64,000 nucleotides of DNA, taken from contig NZ_JXTE01000022.1 of assembly GCF_000972385.1 (NCBI RefSeq), positions 1-64,000 of the forward strand. The letters run 5' to 3'. Below, piece after piece: positions 45,278 to 53,561 of this stretch. The translations under genes and the position numbers were made by a program. The notes under the pieces are model-generated. The model did no database searches and was not told the origin of the DNA. It was given only the letters and a program-made list of their open reading frames with translations. Numbering within the stretch: position 1 is the stretch's first letter; each line of letters starts with the position of its first letter. This DNA is from Streptomyces sp. WM6386 (GTDB lineage: Bacteria > Actinomycetota > Actinomycetes > Streptomycetales > Streptomycetaceae).

Positions 45278-47746
45278 TCAGACGTTAATCGTGGCGGTGA
45301 GGCGACGGTCCGTGATCGAGCGGCTGACCTGGATCTCGTACGAACCCTTCACAAACGACCACGAGCCCTCCGCACCCTCTCCCCCGGTCCATGTCTCGAA
45401 GGCGCGGCGCGGGATCTCGACGGTGACCTCGGTGCTCTCGCCGGGCGCGGCCTCGACGCCGGCGAAGCCGGCCAGCAGGCGCTCGGGGCGGTCGGGGCCG
45501 GGAGCGTCGGCGGGGGCCAGGTAGACCTGGACGACCTCGCGGCCGGTGCGTTCGCCGGAGTTGCGGAGGCGGACGCGGACCGTGGTGCCCTCGACCTGGA
45601 CGGACTCATAGGTCCAGTCGGTGTAGCCGAGGCCGTGGCCGAAGGGGTACGAGGGGGTGCGACCCTCCTTCGTCCAGGCGCGGTAACCGATGAAGACGTC
45701 CTCGGTGTACGGAAGTTCGCCGTCGGCGGGGATCACCCGGGTGACCGGGGCGGCGTCCAGGGAGCCCCAGGTGGTGGGCAGGCGGCCGCCGGGCTCGTGG
45801 GCGCCGGTGAGGACGTCGGCGAGGGCGGCACCGCCCTCCTGGCCGGGGAACCAGCTCAGCAGTACGGCGGCGACGTCGTCGCGCCAGGGCAGTTCGACCG
45901 GGGAGCCGGAGTTGACGACGACCACGGTGTTCGGGTTTGCGGCGGCGACGGCGCGGACGAGGTCGTCCTGGCGGCCGGGCAGTTCGAGGTCCCCCCGGTC
46001 GAAGCCCTCGGACTCGACGCGGTCGGTGGTGGCGACCACGACGACGGCGGTGTCGGCGTTCCGGGCGGCCTCGACGGCCTCGGCGATCAGCTCGTCGGCG
46101 TCGCGCCGCGGCTCCTGGTGGGCGAGCGCGAAGGCGATGACCATGAAGGGGATGCCCTCGGGCAGCTGGAAGACATGGGTGAGGGAGACCTCGACCGGTT
46201 CGCCCGCGGTCAGTTCGACCTCGCCGTGGGGCACCGGGGAGCCGAAGAAGGCCTCGAAGGGGTCGCTGGTGTCGGCGGGGAGCTGGAGGTCGTCGTAGTA
46301 CGTCGTGCCGTCCACGGTGAGGGTGAAGGCGCCGACGCCCTTGATGCCGAAGGTGTGGGTGCCGCTGTCGCGCGGGGTGAAGGCGCCGGTCAGTTCGATG
46401 GTGTGGAGGGTGTCGTGGGTGACGCCCTCGGGGAGGTCGTTGCCCATCCACTGGATCTGGCCGTTGGGGGCGTTGCCGGTGCCGATGACGTGGCCGTCGA
46501 TGTCGCGGCAGACGGCGCGCAGGGTGAACCCCTTGTCGGCGACCGCGAGTTCGGTGTTGGGGTCGGCGCCGACGGCGTAGGTGAGGGCGTCCTCGGGGAG
46601 GGCGGCGGTGAGGCCGTCGAGCGGGGAGACGATCCGGGGCGGGAAGACGGTGGCGGAGCCGCCGCCGAGGACGCGGGCGTCGCGGGCGGCGGCGCCGATC
46701 AACGCCACGGTGCCCTGCTTCAGCGGCAGGGCGCTGTTCCCGTCGCGTACCTCGTTGCGGACCAGGACGAAGGCGCGGCGGGCGATCTCGCGGGCCAGGG
46801 CCTCGCCGTCGATGGTGTCGGGGAGTTCGGTGACGACCGGCTCGGCGCTCTCCAGGATGCCCACGCGGGCGGCGAGCCGGAGCACGTTCCGCACGGCCTC
46901 GTCGACCTTGGCCTCCTCGACCTCGCCGTCCCTCACCGCCTGGGCGAGGGCCTCGCCGTACACGGTCCGGGGGCCCGGCATGGCGACGTCGAGGCCGCCC
47001 TCGATGGCGCCCTTCGTGGAGCGGGCGGCCATCCAGTCGGAGACGTTGTAGCCGTCGAAGCCCCACTCGCCGCGCGCGATCTCGTTCACGAGGTGGTGGT
47101 GTTCGGTCATCGTCACGCCGTTGACCTGGTTGTACGCGGTCATGATGCCCCACGGGCGGGCGTTTTCGACGATGAGCTCGAAGGGCCGCAGGTAGAGCTC
47201 GCGCAGGGCGCGCTCGGAGACGACGTTGTTGACCGTGAAGCGGTCGGTCTCGGCGTCGTTGGCGACGAAGTGCTTGACAGTGGTGCCGACTCCGCCGGAC
47301 TGGACGCCGTTCACATAGCCCGCGCCGATGAGTCCCGTGAGGTACGGGTCCTCGCTGTAGGCCTCGAAGTGGCGGCCGCCGAGCGGGGAGCGGTGCAGAT
47401 TGACGGTGGGGGCGAGCAGGACGTGGACGCCCTTGCGGCGGGCCTCCTGGGCGAGCAGGGCACCGGCGCGGCGGGCGAGTTCAGGGTCCCAGGTGGCGCC
47501 GAGCGCGGTCGGGGACGGCAGCGCGATCGAGGGGTCGTCGGCGGTCCATCGCACGCCTCGGACACCGATCGGCCCGTCGGACATGACGAGGGACTCGAGG
47601 CCGATCTCGGGCAGGGCGGGCAGCGTCCACATGTCCTGGCCGGCCAGCAGCCGGGCCTTCGCGTCCAGGTCGAGCTTGCCGAGGGCCGCCTCGACGGCGG
47701 CCTCGCGCGTCTGGTCCGCCGGGGTGGTGGAGTAAGTGCCCGCCAT
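45278..47746 (-). CDS. Glycoside hydrolase family 3 beta-glucosidase with PA14 domain
   Basis: 822 residues. The N-domain has LVMSDGPIGVRG, VHVLLAPTVNLHRSPLGGR, VKHFVANDAETDR and the nucleophile Asp237 in GYNVSDWMA. The second GH3 domain is interrupted by a PA14 carbohydrate-binding domain (about residues 395-525, ITGAF/TPRDSGTHTFGIKG) as in known beta-glucosidases, and a C-terminal fibronectin-like domain follows (VRVRLRNSGERTGREVVQVYL). No signal peptide: intracellular hydrolysis of imported oligosaccharides. GGAGGA before ATG 47746. The divergent TetR at 47867 is the likely regulator. Confidence 0.93.
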   Translation of the reverse strand: MAGTYSTTPADQTREAAVEAALGKLDLDAKARLLAGQDMWTLPALPEIGLESLVMSDGPIGVRGVRWTADDPSIALPSPTALGATWDPELARRAGALLAQEARRKGVHVLLAPTVNLHRSPLGGRHFEAYSEDPYLTGLIGAGYVNGVQSGGVGTTVKHFVANDAETDRFTVNNVVSERALRELYLRPFELIVENARPWGIMTAYNQVNGVTMTEHHHLVNEIARGEWGFDGYNVSDWMAARSTKGAIEGGLDVAMPGPRTVYGEALAQAVRDGEVEEAKVDEAVRNVLRLAARVGILESAEPVVTELPDTIDGEALAREIARRAFVLVRNEVRDGNSALPLKQGTVALIGAAARDARVLGGGSATVFPPRIVSPLDGLTAALPEDALTYAVGADPNTELAVADKGFTLRAVCRDIDGHVIGTGNAPNGQIQWMGNDLPEGVTHDTLHTIELTGAFTPRDSGTHTFGIKGVGAFTLTVDGTTYYDDLQLPADTSDPFEAFFGSPVPHGEVELTAGEPVEVSLTHVFQLPEGIPFMVIAFALAHQEPRRDADELIAEAVEAARNADTAVVVVATTDRVESEGFDRGDLELPGRQDDLVRAVAAANPNTVVVVNSGSPVELPWRDDVAAVLLSWFPGQEGGAALADVLTGAHEPGGRLPTTWGSLDAAPVTRVIPADGELPYTEDVFIGYRAWTKEGRTPSYPFGHGLGYTDWTYESVQVEGTTVRVRLRNSGERTGREVVQVYLAPADAPGPDRPERLLAGFAGVEAAPGESTEVTVEIPRRAFETWTGGEGAEGSWSFVKGSYEIQVSRSITDRRLTATINV

Positions 47747-47793
47747 TGGGTCCTCCTGGTTTCGGGTCCGTGCCGTTCCCTCATCGTGCACCC

Positions 47794-47815
47794 GTTACCT
47801 GTAAGACGGTAGGTT
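47794..47815. promoter_or_regulatory. Candidate operator between GH3 and TetR genes
   Basis: The stretch TTACCTGTAAGACGGTAGGT has inverted TACC-N8-GGTA and overlapping ACCT-N10-AGGT pairs about 48 bp before the GH3 start and 52 bp before the TetR start. Plausible TetR site; symmetry is imperfect. Confidence 0.35.
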
Positions 47816-47866
47816 TCGTTATGTGGCCGTAATATTTGGCATATGGTCATGCCGTACGGTGACCCC

Positions 47867-48457
47867 ATGAACGCCAGGGTCAGGAGTGAGGAACGGCGCG
47901 CGGAGATCGTCCGGGCGGCCCTGGAGGTGATCGCCGAGCGCGGCTACCGCGGGGCGAGCCTCGCCGCCGTCGCGGAGCGCGTCGGACTCACCCAGCAGGG
48001 GCTGCTGCACCACTTCCCCACGAAGGAAGCGCTGTTGGTCGCCGTGCTCAAGGAGCGGGACCAGTGGGACGCGGTGCCGGACACCCAGTGGCGGATCGAC
48101 CTGCTCGCCTCGCTCGTCGAGTACAACGCGATGCGGCCCGGCATCATCCAGACCTTCTCGGCACTGCTCGGCGAGAGCGTGACGGACGGGCATCCGGCGC
48201 GCGCGTACTTCACCGAGCGCTATGCGCAGGTGCGCGAGAGCATGGCGGCGGTGCTGCGTGCCGAGTACGGGGACCGGCTGCCGAACGGGCTGACGCCCGA
48301 GCGCACGGCGCCGTTGCTGGTGGCGGTCATGGACGGGCTCCAGTACCAGTGGCTCCTCGACCCCGAGTCGGTGGACATGCCGGGGGCGTTCCGGGACTTC
48401 CTCAGGCTGCTGGGCGAGAACCCTGAGAATCCCGAGAACCCTGAGAACCCGGCCTGA
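47867..48457 (+). CDS. TetR family transcriptional regulator
   Basis: 196 residues from ATG 47867, six bases after TACGGT; the longer ORF starts at 47843. The helix-turn-helix is RGASLAAVAERVGLTQQGLLHHFPTKEALL. The C-terminal end repeats ENPENPENPENPA, encoded by tandem ~9-nt units that overlap the convergent RidA gene by 56 bp. It probably represses the divergent beta-glucosidase in the absence of sugar, though other targets are possible. Confidence 0.9.
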   Translation: MNARVRSEERRAEIVRAALEVIAERGYRGASLAAVAERVGLTQQGLLHHFPTKEALLVAVLKERDQWDAVPDTQWRIDLLASLVEYNAMRPGIIQTFSALLGESVTDGHPARAYFTERYAQVRESMAAVLRAEYGDRLPNGLTPERTAPLLVAVMDGLQYQWLLDPESVDMPGAFRDFLRLLGENPENPENPENPA

Positions 48458-48830
48458 CCGCGGCGACCACCTCCACCTCGATCTGGGCCTGCGGCCGGAA
48501 CAGCTTCGACACCTCGAAGGTCATGCTGGTGGGCGGGGTCCCGGTGAGGAACTCCCTTCGTACGGCGCCGTATTCCTGGAGCCTGTCGATGTCGGTGAGG
48601 TAGGTGCGGATGTTGACGACGTCCGCGAGGGTGCCGCCGTGGGCCTTCAGCAGGGCGTCGATCGTCTCGAAGACGCCTCGGCTCTGCTCGGCCAGGGTCT
48701 CCCCCTCGGCGATCTGTCCGGAGACGAACAACAGGGCGCTGCCGTCGGCCTGTTCGACTCGGGCGACCTGGGAGTAGTAGGGGCTCAGGGGCTGGGGGGC
48801 GGAGGCGGGGCTGTCGATGGTGACCTTCAT
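48402..48830 (-). CDS. RidA/YjgF family imine deaminase
   Basis: 142 residues. The RidA fold is present: FVSGQIAEG, QSRGVFETIDALLKAHGGTLADVVNIRTYLTDI and IEVEVVAAV. The catalytic Arg of RidA (R105 in E. coli) lies in a segment of the form [A/P]RxxxxV; here the matching region PPTSMTFEVSKLFRPQAQIEVEV places Ser-Met where Arg is expected, so activity is uncertain. It follows the HIBADH gene by 21 nt and probably shares its mRNA. The last ~15 residues (GSQGSRDSQGSRPAA) are extra and overlap the TetR gene. Confidence 0.85.
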   Translation of the reverse strand: MKVTIDSPASAPQPLSPYYSQVARVEQADGSALLFVSGQIAEGETLAEQSRGVFETIDALLKAHGGTLADVVNIRTYLTDIDRLQEYGAVRREFLTGTPPTSMTFEVSKLFRPQAQIEVEVVAAVRPGSQGSRDSQGSRPAA

Positions 48831-48851
48831 GCGGCTCCCTTGTCTGCGGGT

Positions 48852-49682
48852 TCAGGCGGTGCGGATGCGGGCCGCGGCCCGGGAGATGTCCTCGCCGGGT
48901 TCGGCGACCCGGCGGTAGTGCTCCGACGCGGCCTCGATGACGGGCAGTCGTGCCGTCTTCGTGGCCAGGTCGAGGTCCTTCACCGCGAGCGTGGCGTCGA
49001 AGTGCACGCCCTCGGCGTGGGCGCGGACGACGACTCCGGCGAGAGGACCGTTCGCGAGGGCGGTGCGGGCCGTGTCGCCCTCCAGGCCGAGGGTGTCGGC
49101 GAGCCGCAGGGCTTCGGCGACGACCGCGATCCCGCTGATGACGGCCGAGTTGAGGACGAGCTTGAGAGCGGCGCCGGAGCCGAGGGCACCCGTGCGGGTG
49201 ACGGTGCCGAGGTGGGCGAGGAGGTGCTCGACGCCGGTCGTGTCACCGCCGGCGAGGATACCGAGGGCGCCCGAAGCCGCCTTGTGGTGCTGCCCTCCCC
49301 CACTCTCGGCTTCGCTCGAGCGGGGGGACCCCCAGGGGGCGTCGACGAGGGGGACGCCTTCGGGCAGTCGGGCTGCGAGTCGGTGTACGGCGTCCGGGCC
49401 GACGGTCGACATCTCGATCCAGTGGCCGCCCGGCCGCAGGGCTTCCGCGGCGGCCCCTGCCACCGCCTCCAGCGCGTCCGGGCCGGCGAGCATGGTGATG
49501 ACGACGTCCGCGTCCCGGACGGCGCCGGCCGGGGAGGCGGCGAGTCCGGCGCCCGCGGCGACGAGCGGTCCGGCCTTCCCGGCGGTGCGGTTCCAGACGG
49601 TCAACGGGTGGCCCGCGGCGAGGAGTCGGCGGGCCATGGGGGCGCCCATGTGTCCCAGGCCGAGGAATGCGATGTGCTCCAT
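48852..49682 (-). CDS. 3-hydroxyisobutyrate dehydrogenase-like NAD(P)-dependent oxidoreductase
   Basis: 276 residues. Rossmann FLGLGHMGAPMARRL, VVITMLAGP, and the catalytic Lys174 in GSGAALKLVLNSA with Asn178. The substrate motif normally reads VDAPVSGG, but here VDAPW is followed by ~20 extra residues (118-137, rich in Ser, Gly, His) before GALGILAGGD. Those bases (49294-49333) form a known Streptomyces hairpin repeat, so the enzyme has an in-frame insertion next to its substrate site. Whether it is still active is unknown. Divergent from LysR 59 bp away. Confidence 0.85.
   Translation of the reverse strand: MEHIAFLGLGHMGAPMARRLLAAGHPLTVWNRTAGKAGPLVAAGAGLAASPAGAVRDADVVITMLAGPDALEAVAGAAAEALRPGGHWIEMSTVGPDAVHRLAARLPEGVPLVDAPWGSPRSSEAESGGGQHHKAASGALGILAGGDTTGVEHLLAHLGTVTRTGALGSGAALKLVLNSAVISGIAVVAEALRLADTLGLEGDTARTALANGPLAGVVVRAHAEGVHFDATLAVKDLDLATKTARLPVIEAASEHYRRVAEPGEDISRAAARIRTA
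49294..49333. repeat. Hairpin repeat inserted in the HIBADH coding sequence
   Basis: cctcccccactctcggcttc, gctcgagcggggggaccccc: arms CCCCC/GGGGG with a CTCGGCTTCGCTCGAG centre. I recall the same sequence between genes of many Streptomyces. It sits inside the reading frame and keeps it open. Confidence 0.8.
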
Positions 49683-49709
49683 GGCGCCGACGCTATGTCC
49701 ACCCCCGCG

Positions 49710-49724
49710 ATGCGACAAGCGAAT
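49710..49724. promoter_or_regulatory. Candidate LysR binding motif (T-N11-A)
   Basis: ATGCG-ACAAG-CGAAT is an imperfect dyad with the T-N11-A spacing of LysR sites, 27 bp from the HIBADH start and 16 bp before the LysR start. TAGCAT (49728-49733) is the -10-like element of the LysR gene. Confidence 0.4.
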
Positions 49725-49740
49725 GTCTAGCATGGGCCCC

Positions 49741-50676
49741 ATGCCGTCTCCGCATGAGTCGCTCGATCTCTCCACCGTCTGGCTGCGCGCCTTCCTGGAG
49801 GTCGCCCGCCGGGGTTCCTTCACGGTCGCCGCGCGGACCCTCGGCTGGACCCAGTCCGCGGTGTCCCGGCAGATCTCCTCGCTGGAGTCGGCGCTGGGCG
49901 GGGCCCCGCTCTTCGACCGGCTGCCGCGGGGCGTACGGCTCACCGAGGCGGGCCGAGTCCTGGTGCCGCACGCGGAGGCCGTCGTCGAGGCGCTGCACGG
50001 GGCCGGGCGGGAGCTGGCGGCGTTGCGCGAAGTGGCGGGCGGACGACTGCGGTTCGGGGCGTTCGCCACGGCCGACGCGGCGCTGGTGCCGCGTGCGCTC
50101 GGCGCCTTCCGCGACCGCCATCCGCGCGTCCGGGTCTCCCGCGAGGAGGGGTTCACCCCCGGGCTCCTGGACCGGCTCGCCGCCGGGCATCTGGACCTGG
50201 CGGTGGTGTCCACGACAGGCGGCGCGCCGCTGGAGCCGTATGCCCTGCACCACCTCCTCGACGAGTCCCTGTACGTCGCCGTCCCGGCCGCACATCCGCT
50301 GGCGGACGGCGGTCCGGTCCGCCTCGGCCGACTCGCCGACGCCGACTGGATCTCCGGCAGCGCCCGCCCGGAGGGCACACTGCTGGACGCGGCCCTGCGC
50401 CAGGGCTTTCGGCCGCGCGTCGCACACGTCGTCGCCGAGTGGACCGCAAAGCAGGGCTACGTCGCCGCGGGCCTCGGCGTGACGCTGGTCCCGGCGCTGG
50501 CGGCGGAGTCGGTACGGCCGGACGTCGCCCTGCTGCCGGTCCTGGACGAAGGGGCGCCGGCGCGGGCGGTGTACGCGGCGACGGCACGGGGGCGCTCCGC
50601 GGTGCCTGCGGTGAGGGCGTTCGTGGGGGCGTTGCGGGAGGCGGCGGGGAGGATCGCTGTGTCGGTGGCGCAGTGA
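49741..50676 (+). CDS. LysR family transcriptional regulator
   Basis: 311 residues from ATG 49741, 7 bases after TAGCAT (leaderless). The N-terminal helix-turn-helix is VARRGSFTVAARTLGWTQSAVSRQISSLESALG, followed by a substrate-binding domain (LVPRALGAFRDRHPRVRVSREE). It most likely controls the divergent HIBADH-RidA operon. The longer ORF starting at 48937 runs antisense through that operon and is not coding. Confidence 0.92.
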   Translation: MPSPHESLDLSTVWLRAFLEVARRGSFTVAARTLGWTQSAVSRQISSLESALGGAPLFDRLPRGVRLTEAGRVLVPHAEAVVEALHGAGRELAALREVAGGRLRFGAFATADAALVPRALGAFRDRHPRVRVSREEGFTPGLLDRLAAGHLDLAVVSTTGGAPLEPYALHHLLDESLYVAVPAAHPLADGGPVRLGRLADADWISGSARPEGTLLDAALRQGFRPRVAHVVAEWTAKQGYVAAGLGVTLVPALAAESVRPDVALLPVLDEGAPARAVYAATARGRSAVPAVRAFVGALREAAGRIAVSVAQ

Positions 50677-50688
50677 CGAAAGCGCGCG

Positions 50689-50760
50689 TCGGTGGGGGCT
50701 GGTCGCGCCCACGCGGCGGTAGCCGCAAATTGATACAGCCCCACGCCCCTTTCGGGGCGC
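50689..50760. repeat. Intergenic repeat family 2, copy D
   Basis: gtcggtgggggctggtcgcg, cccacgcggcggtagccgca, aattgatacagccccacgcc, then cctttcggggcgc. This copy lies between two same-strand genes (ends 50676, next start 50857) and ends in a small hairpin; it may serve as terminator of the LysR gene. Confidence 0.85.
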
Positions 50761-50856
50761 AAGGAGCCCTTCCTGAATCACACACCATGGCGTAGACCAC
50801 TTCCGTCACGCGATACTTCGGCCCACTCCCCCACACCAGACGGAGGCTGAACTCCC

Positions 50857-52104
50857 GTGGTTGCTCTACGTGTTCGGACAGTCGTCCTCGGATTCGCCCT
50901 GATGACCGGGCTCACGGTCACCCCCCACCCGGCGCAGGCCGCCGCCGCTCCCACCGCCACCGTCGAAGAACAGCGGCTCGACAAGGCCGTGCCGCAGGAG
51001 ATACTGCGGCGCTCCGGATTCGACTCCGTGGCACCGGAGTTCGCGCGGGAGCTCGGCTCGGCGCGCACCTATGCGCAGGCCCGCCGGATCGTCGTACGCG
51101 AAGGATCCGCGCTGTGGAGGCGGGCCGTCGACCGGGTGCAGGGGCGGGGGCCGGCCGGGGGTGATCTGAGCCGGGACGATGATCGGCCGTTGTACTGGGC
51201 GCGGTTGGGGATGACGCGGGAGGTGCGGGCCTGGGAGCCGGGGTTCGGGCTGGGCGACAGGCAACGGGCCGTGCTGCTGGGCGAGTTGGAGCGGACCTCG
51301 CGGGGGCAGACCGCCATCCGGTATCCGTCCGGGAAGGGGATCAAGCGGATCCTCGTCACCGGGTTCGATCCGTTCACGCTGGACCGGGACATCCGGATCT
51401 CCAATCCGTCCGGGGCGACCGCGCTCGCGCTCGACGGCACGGTGATCGAGACGGCGAAGGGGCCGGCGCGGGTGGAGACGGCCGTGTTCCCGGTGCGCTG
51501 GCAGGACTTCGCGGAGGGCACGGTGGAGCGGACGTTGCGGCCGTATCTGAAGAGGGTCGACCTCTTCACCACGGTCAGCCAGGGGCGGGTCGGGCGGTTC
51601 GACATCGAGCGGACCAACGGGGCCTGGCGGGGCGGTTTCCCGGACAACGAGAACGTCTCCCGGACGGAGACCGTCCCCGTGACCGATCCGGCCTCGCAGC
51701 CGCAGTGGACGACTACGACCCTGCCGTACAAGGCGATCGTGGCGGCGAGCACCGGGCGCTTCCCCGTGTACGACAACACGAGCGTGACCGAGATCCCGGT
51801 GGGAGGGACGGAACCCGTCGTACGGGCCGACGGGCCGACGCAGGGTTCGACGGCCCGGGCCGGGGGCGGCGGGGACTACCTGTCGAACGAGATCGCCTAC
51901 CGGGCCACGCTGTTGCGCGACCGGTCGGGGCTGCACGACGAGCTGCCCGGCGGCCATGTGCACACGCCCGTGCTGCAGTTCGCCACCGGCAACACCACCG
52001 AGGTCACCGACCCCGAGTTCGTGCGGAACCGGCTGGACATCATCGCCCAGGTGCGGTCGATCGTGACCGTGGCGGTCAGTGAGACGGGGCGAACGCGAGG
52101 CTGA
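50857..52104 (+). CDS. Secreted pyroglutamyl peptidase I-like (C15) protein with Ser for catalytic Cys
   Basis: 415 residues from GTG 50857. A Sec signal (AHPAQAA cleavage near residue 28) and ~135 residues of unknown N-domain precede a C15-like domain from KRILVTGFDPF (residue 163). Conserved parts: GFDPF...NPSG, VSQGRVGRFDIERTNG (Glu251), DNENV, and HVHTPVLQF (His). The usual V-C-N motif is YLSNEIAYRA, with Ser343 in the position of the nucleophilic Cys. The chain may be inactive as a cysteine peptidase or use Ser. The last 29 bases overlap the convergent LysE gene. Confidence 0.8.
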   Translation: MVALRVRTVVLGFALMTGLTVTPHPAQAAAAPTATVEEQRLDKAVPQEILRRSGFDSVAPEFARELGSARTYAQARRIVVREGSALWRRAVDRVQGRGPAGGDLSRDDDRPLYWARLGMTREVRAWEPGFGLGDRQRAVLLGELERTSRGQTAIRYPSGKGIKRILVTGFDPFTLDRDIRISNPSGATALALDGTVIETAKGPARVETAVFPVRWQDFAEGTVERTLRPYLKRVDLFTTVSQGRVGRFDIERTNGAWRGGFPDNENVSRTETVPVTDPASQPQWTTTTLPYKAIVAASTGRFPVYDNTSVTEIPVGGTEPVVRADGPTQGSTARAGGGGDYLSNEIAYRATLLRDRSGLHDELPGGHVHTPVLQFATGNTTEVTDPEFVRNRLDIIAQVRSIVTVAVSETGRTRG

Positions 52105-52690
52105 CGCCGAGGCCGGCGAGGACCGAGCCGATCACCTTGTTGAGGATCTTCTGGCCGCGGAGCATCAGGGTGCGCATGCGGTCGTGCGAGAAGAAGACCG
52201 CGACGACGCCGAACCACAGCAGATGGGCCAGTGACATGAACAGGCCGTAGCCCACCTGCTGGTAGACCGGGGTGCCGGGGCTGACGACCTGGGCGAAGGT
52301 CGAGACGACGAAGAGGGTCGTCTTCGGGTTGAGGACGTTGGTGAGGAAGCCGGAGCGCAGGGCCTTGAGCGGGGTCAGGTCCGACGTGGTCTCCAGGTCG
52401 AGCTGGACCTCGCCACGGGTGCGGAAGGTGCGGACGCCGATGTAGACGAGGTAGGCCGCGCCGACCAGCTTGATCACCGTGAACAGGAAGGTGGAGGAGG
52501 CGATCAGCAGGCCCACGCCGAGCATCGTGTAGGTGACGTGCACCAGGACGCCGGCGGCGACGCCGGTCGCGGCGAACAGGCCGGTGCGGCGGCCGTGGAG
52601 GTAGCTGTTGCGGATGACCATGGCGAAGTCGGCGCCGGGGGCGATGACGGCCAGGACGGTGATGACGGCGACGGCGAGTATCTCGGTCAA
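52076..52690 (-). CDS. LysE/RhtB family amino acid exporter
   Basis: 204 residues, six hydrophobic segments. Starts with the family pattern AVITVLAVIAPGADFAMVIRNS (PGxD/N-like), later FLTNVLNPKTTLFVVS. It exports amino acids or derivatives. The start TTG 52690 overlaps the EI24 stop by 4 bases (TTGA), coupling the two. GAGGGG upstream 8 nt. Confidence 0.88.
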   Translation of the reverse strand: MTEILAVAVITVLAVIAPGADFAMVIRNSYLHGRRTGLFAATGVAAGVLVHVTYTMLGVGLLIASSTFLFTVIKLVGAAYLVYIGVRTFRTRGEVQLDLETTSDLTPLKALRSGFLTNVLNPKTTLFVVSTFAQVVSPGTPVYQQVGYGLFMSLAHLLWFGVVAVFFSHDRMRTLMLRGQKILNKVIGSVLAGLGVSLAFAPSH

Positions 52691-53493
52691 GAGGTGATCC
52701 CCTCTGTGTCGTCGTCGGTGTCGTCGGTGTCGTCGGCGTCCTCGCGGGTCTCTTCCCCGAGCAGTTCGCGGGCCATCAGAGTGGCGCCCGCGACCGCGCC
52801 CGGCATCAGGAACACCGCGACGAACGGAACCAGGAAGGCCACGCCGAGGGGGGTGCCGAAGCCCCAGATCAGGGTCTTGCGGGAGCGGAACAGCGCGAGC
52901 CGGTCGCGGAGTTCGACGCCGCGGCGCTGGAGGGCCACGGCGGCGAGTTCCTCGGTGAGGAAGAACCCGGTGACGAAGAAGCCGATCACCGGGACCACGG
53001 TCTGGCCGACGAAGGGGATGAAGCCGAGGGCGAAGAGCAGGACCGCCCAGAGCAGGGCACGGACCACGATCCGCAGGCTGTCGCGGCCCGAGATCCACAG
53101 CTCGCGCCACAGGGGGAGGCCGGACTCGGGGGCGGTGCCGTCCGGGGACACATCGCGGTCGACCGTCTCCGAGAGGCTCTCGTAGAAGGGCTGGCCTATC
53201 AGGAGCGTGACCGCGGTGAAGGTCAGGACCGCGAGAAGGAGGGCGAGGGCCCACAGCACGACGGTGAGGAAACCGCGGAAGAGACCGAGCCAGGGGCTGG
53301 ACCAGTCGTCGGCGAAGGGGGTGGCCCAGCCGATGAAGTCCTCGCCCCAGACCGCGAGCGAGACGAGCGCCGCCGCGTAGAGAACGAGGGTGATCAGGCC
53401 CGGTATCAGCCCGAAGCCGTACTGCTTGCCGTGCCGGGCCACCCATCGCTGGCCCTTCAGCAGATAGGTGAAGCCCACCCCAAGATCGCGCAT
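52687..53493 (-). CDS. EI24 domain membrane protein (CysZ-like)
   Basis: 268 residues, four to six hydrophobic segments, with the EI24/CysZ pattern LIGQPFYESLSETVDRD and VVPVIGFFVTGFFLTEELA. CysZ takes up sulfate; other EI24 proteins are uncharacterised. The C-terminal tail, EETREDADDTDDTDDDTEG, is acidic and encoded by a gtc/gtcgtcggt trinucleotide run near 52706-52740. TAGAGT lies six bases before ATG 53493 (leaderless). Translationally coupled to the LysE gene. Confidence 0.85.
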   Translation of the reverse strand: MRDLGVGFTYLLKGQRWVARHGKQYGFGLIPGLITLVLYAAALVSLAVWGEDFIGWATPFADDWSSPWLGLFRGFLTVVLWALALLLAVLTFTAVTLLIGQPFYESLSETVDRDVSPDGTAPESGLPLWRELWISGRDSLRIVVRALLWAVLLFALGFIPFVGQTVVPVIGFFVTGFFLTEELAAVALQRRGVELRDRLALFRSRKTLIWGFGTPLGVAFLVPFVAVFLMPGAVAGATLMARELLGEETREDADDTDDTDDDTEGITS

Positions 53494-53561
53494 GGGGGAA
53501 CTCTATCGGGCGCCGGGGACAGGGTTCCCGGCCGTGGACGCCGTTGCTCGTGGGGCGTGGG

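Noticed and set aside
45635..47812. 725-aa ORF antisense to the GH3 gene
   Set aside because: Val/Gly/Asp-rich shadow of the GC3-biased GH3 gene; no start signal or family motif.
48852..50378. 508-aa ORF fusing a basic N-terminus to the HIBADH protein
   Set aside because: The extra N-terminus is antisense to LysR; Rossmann fold starts exactly at ATG 49682.
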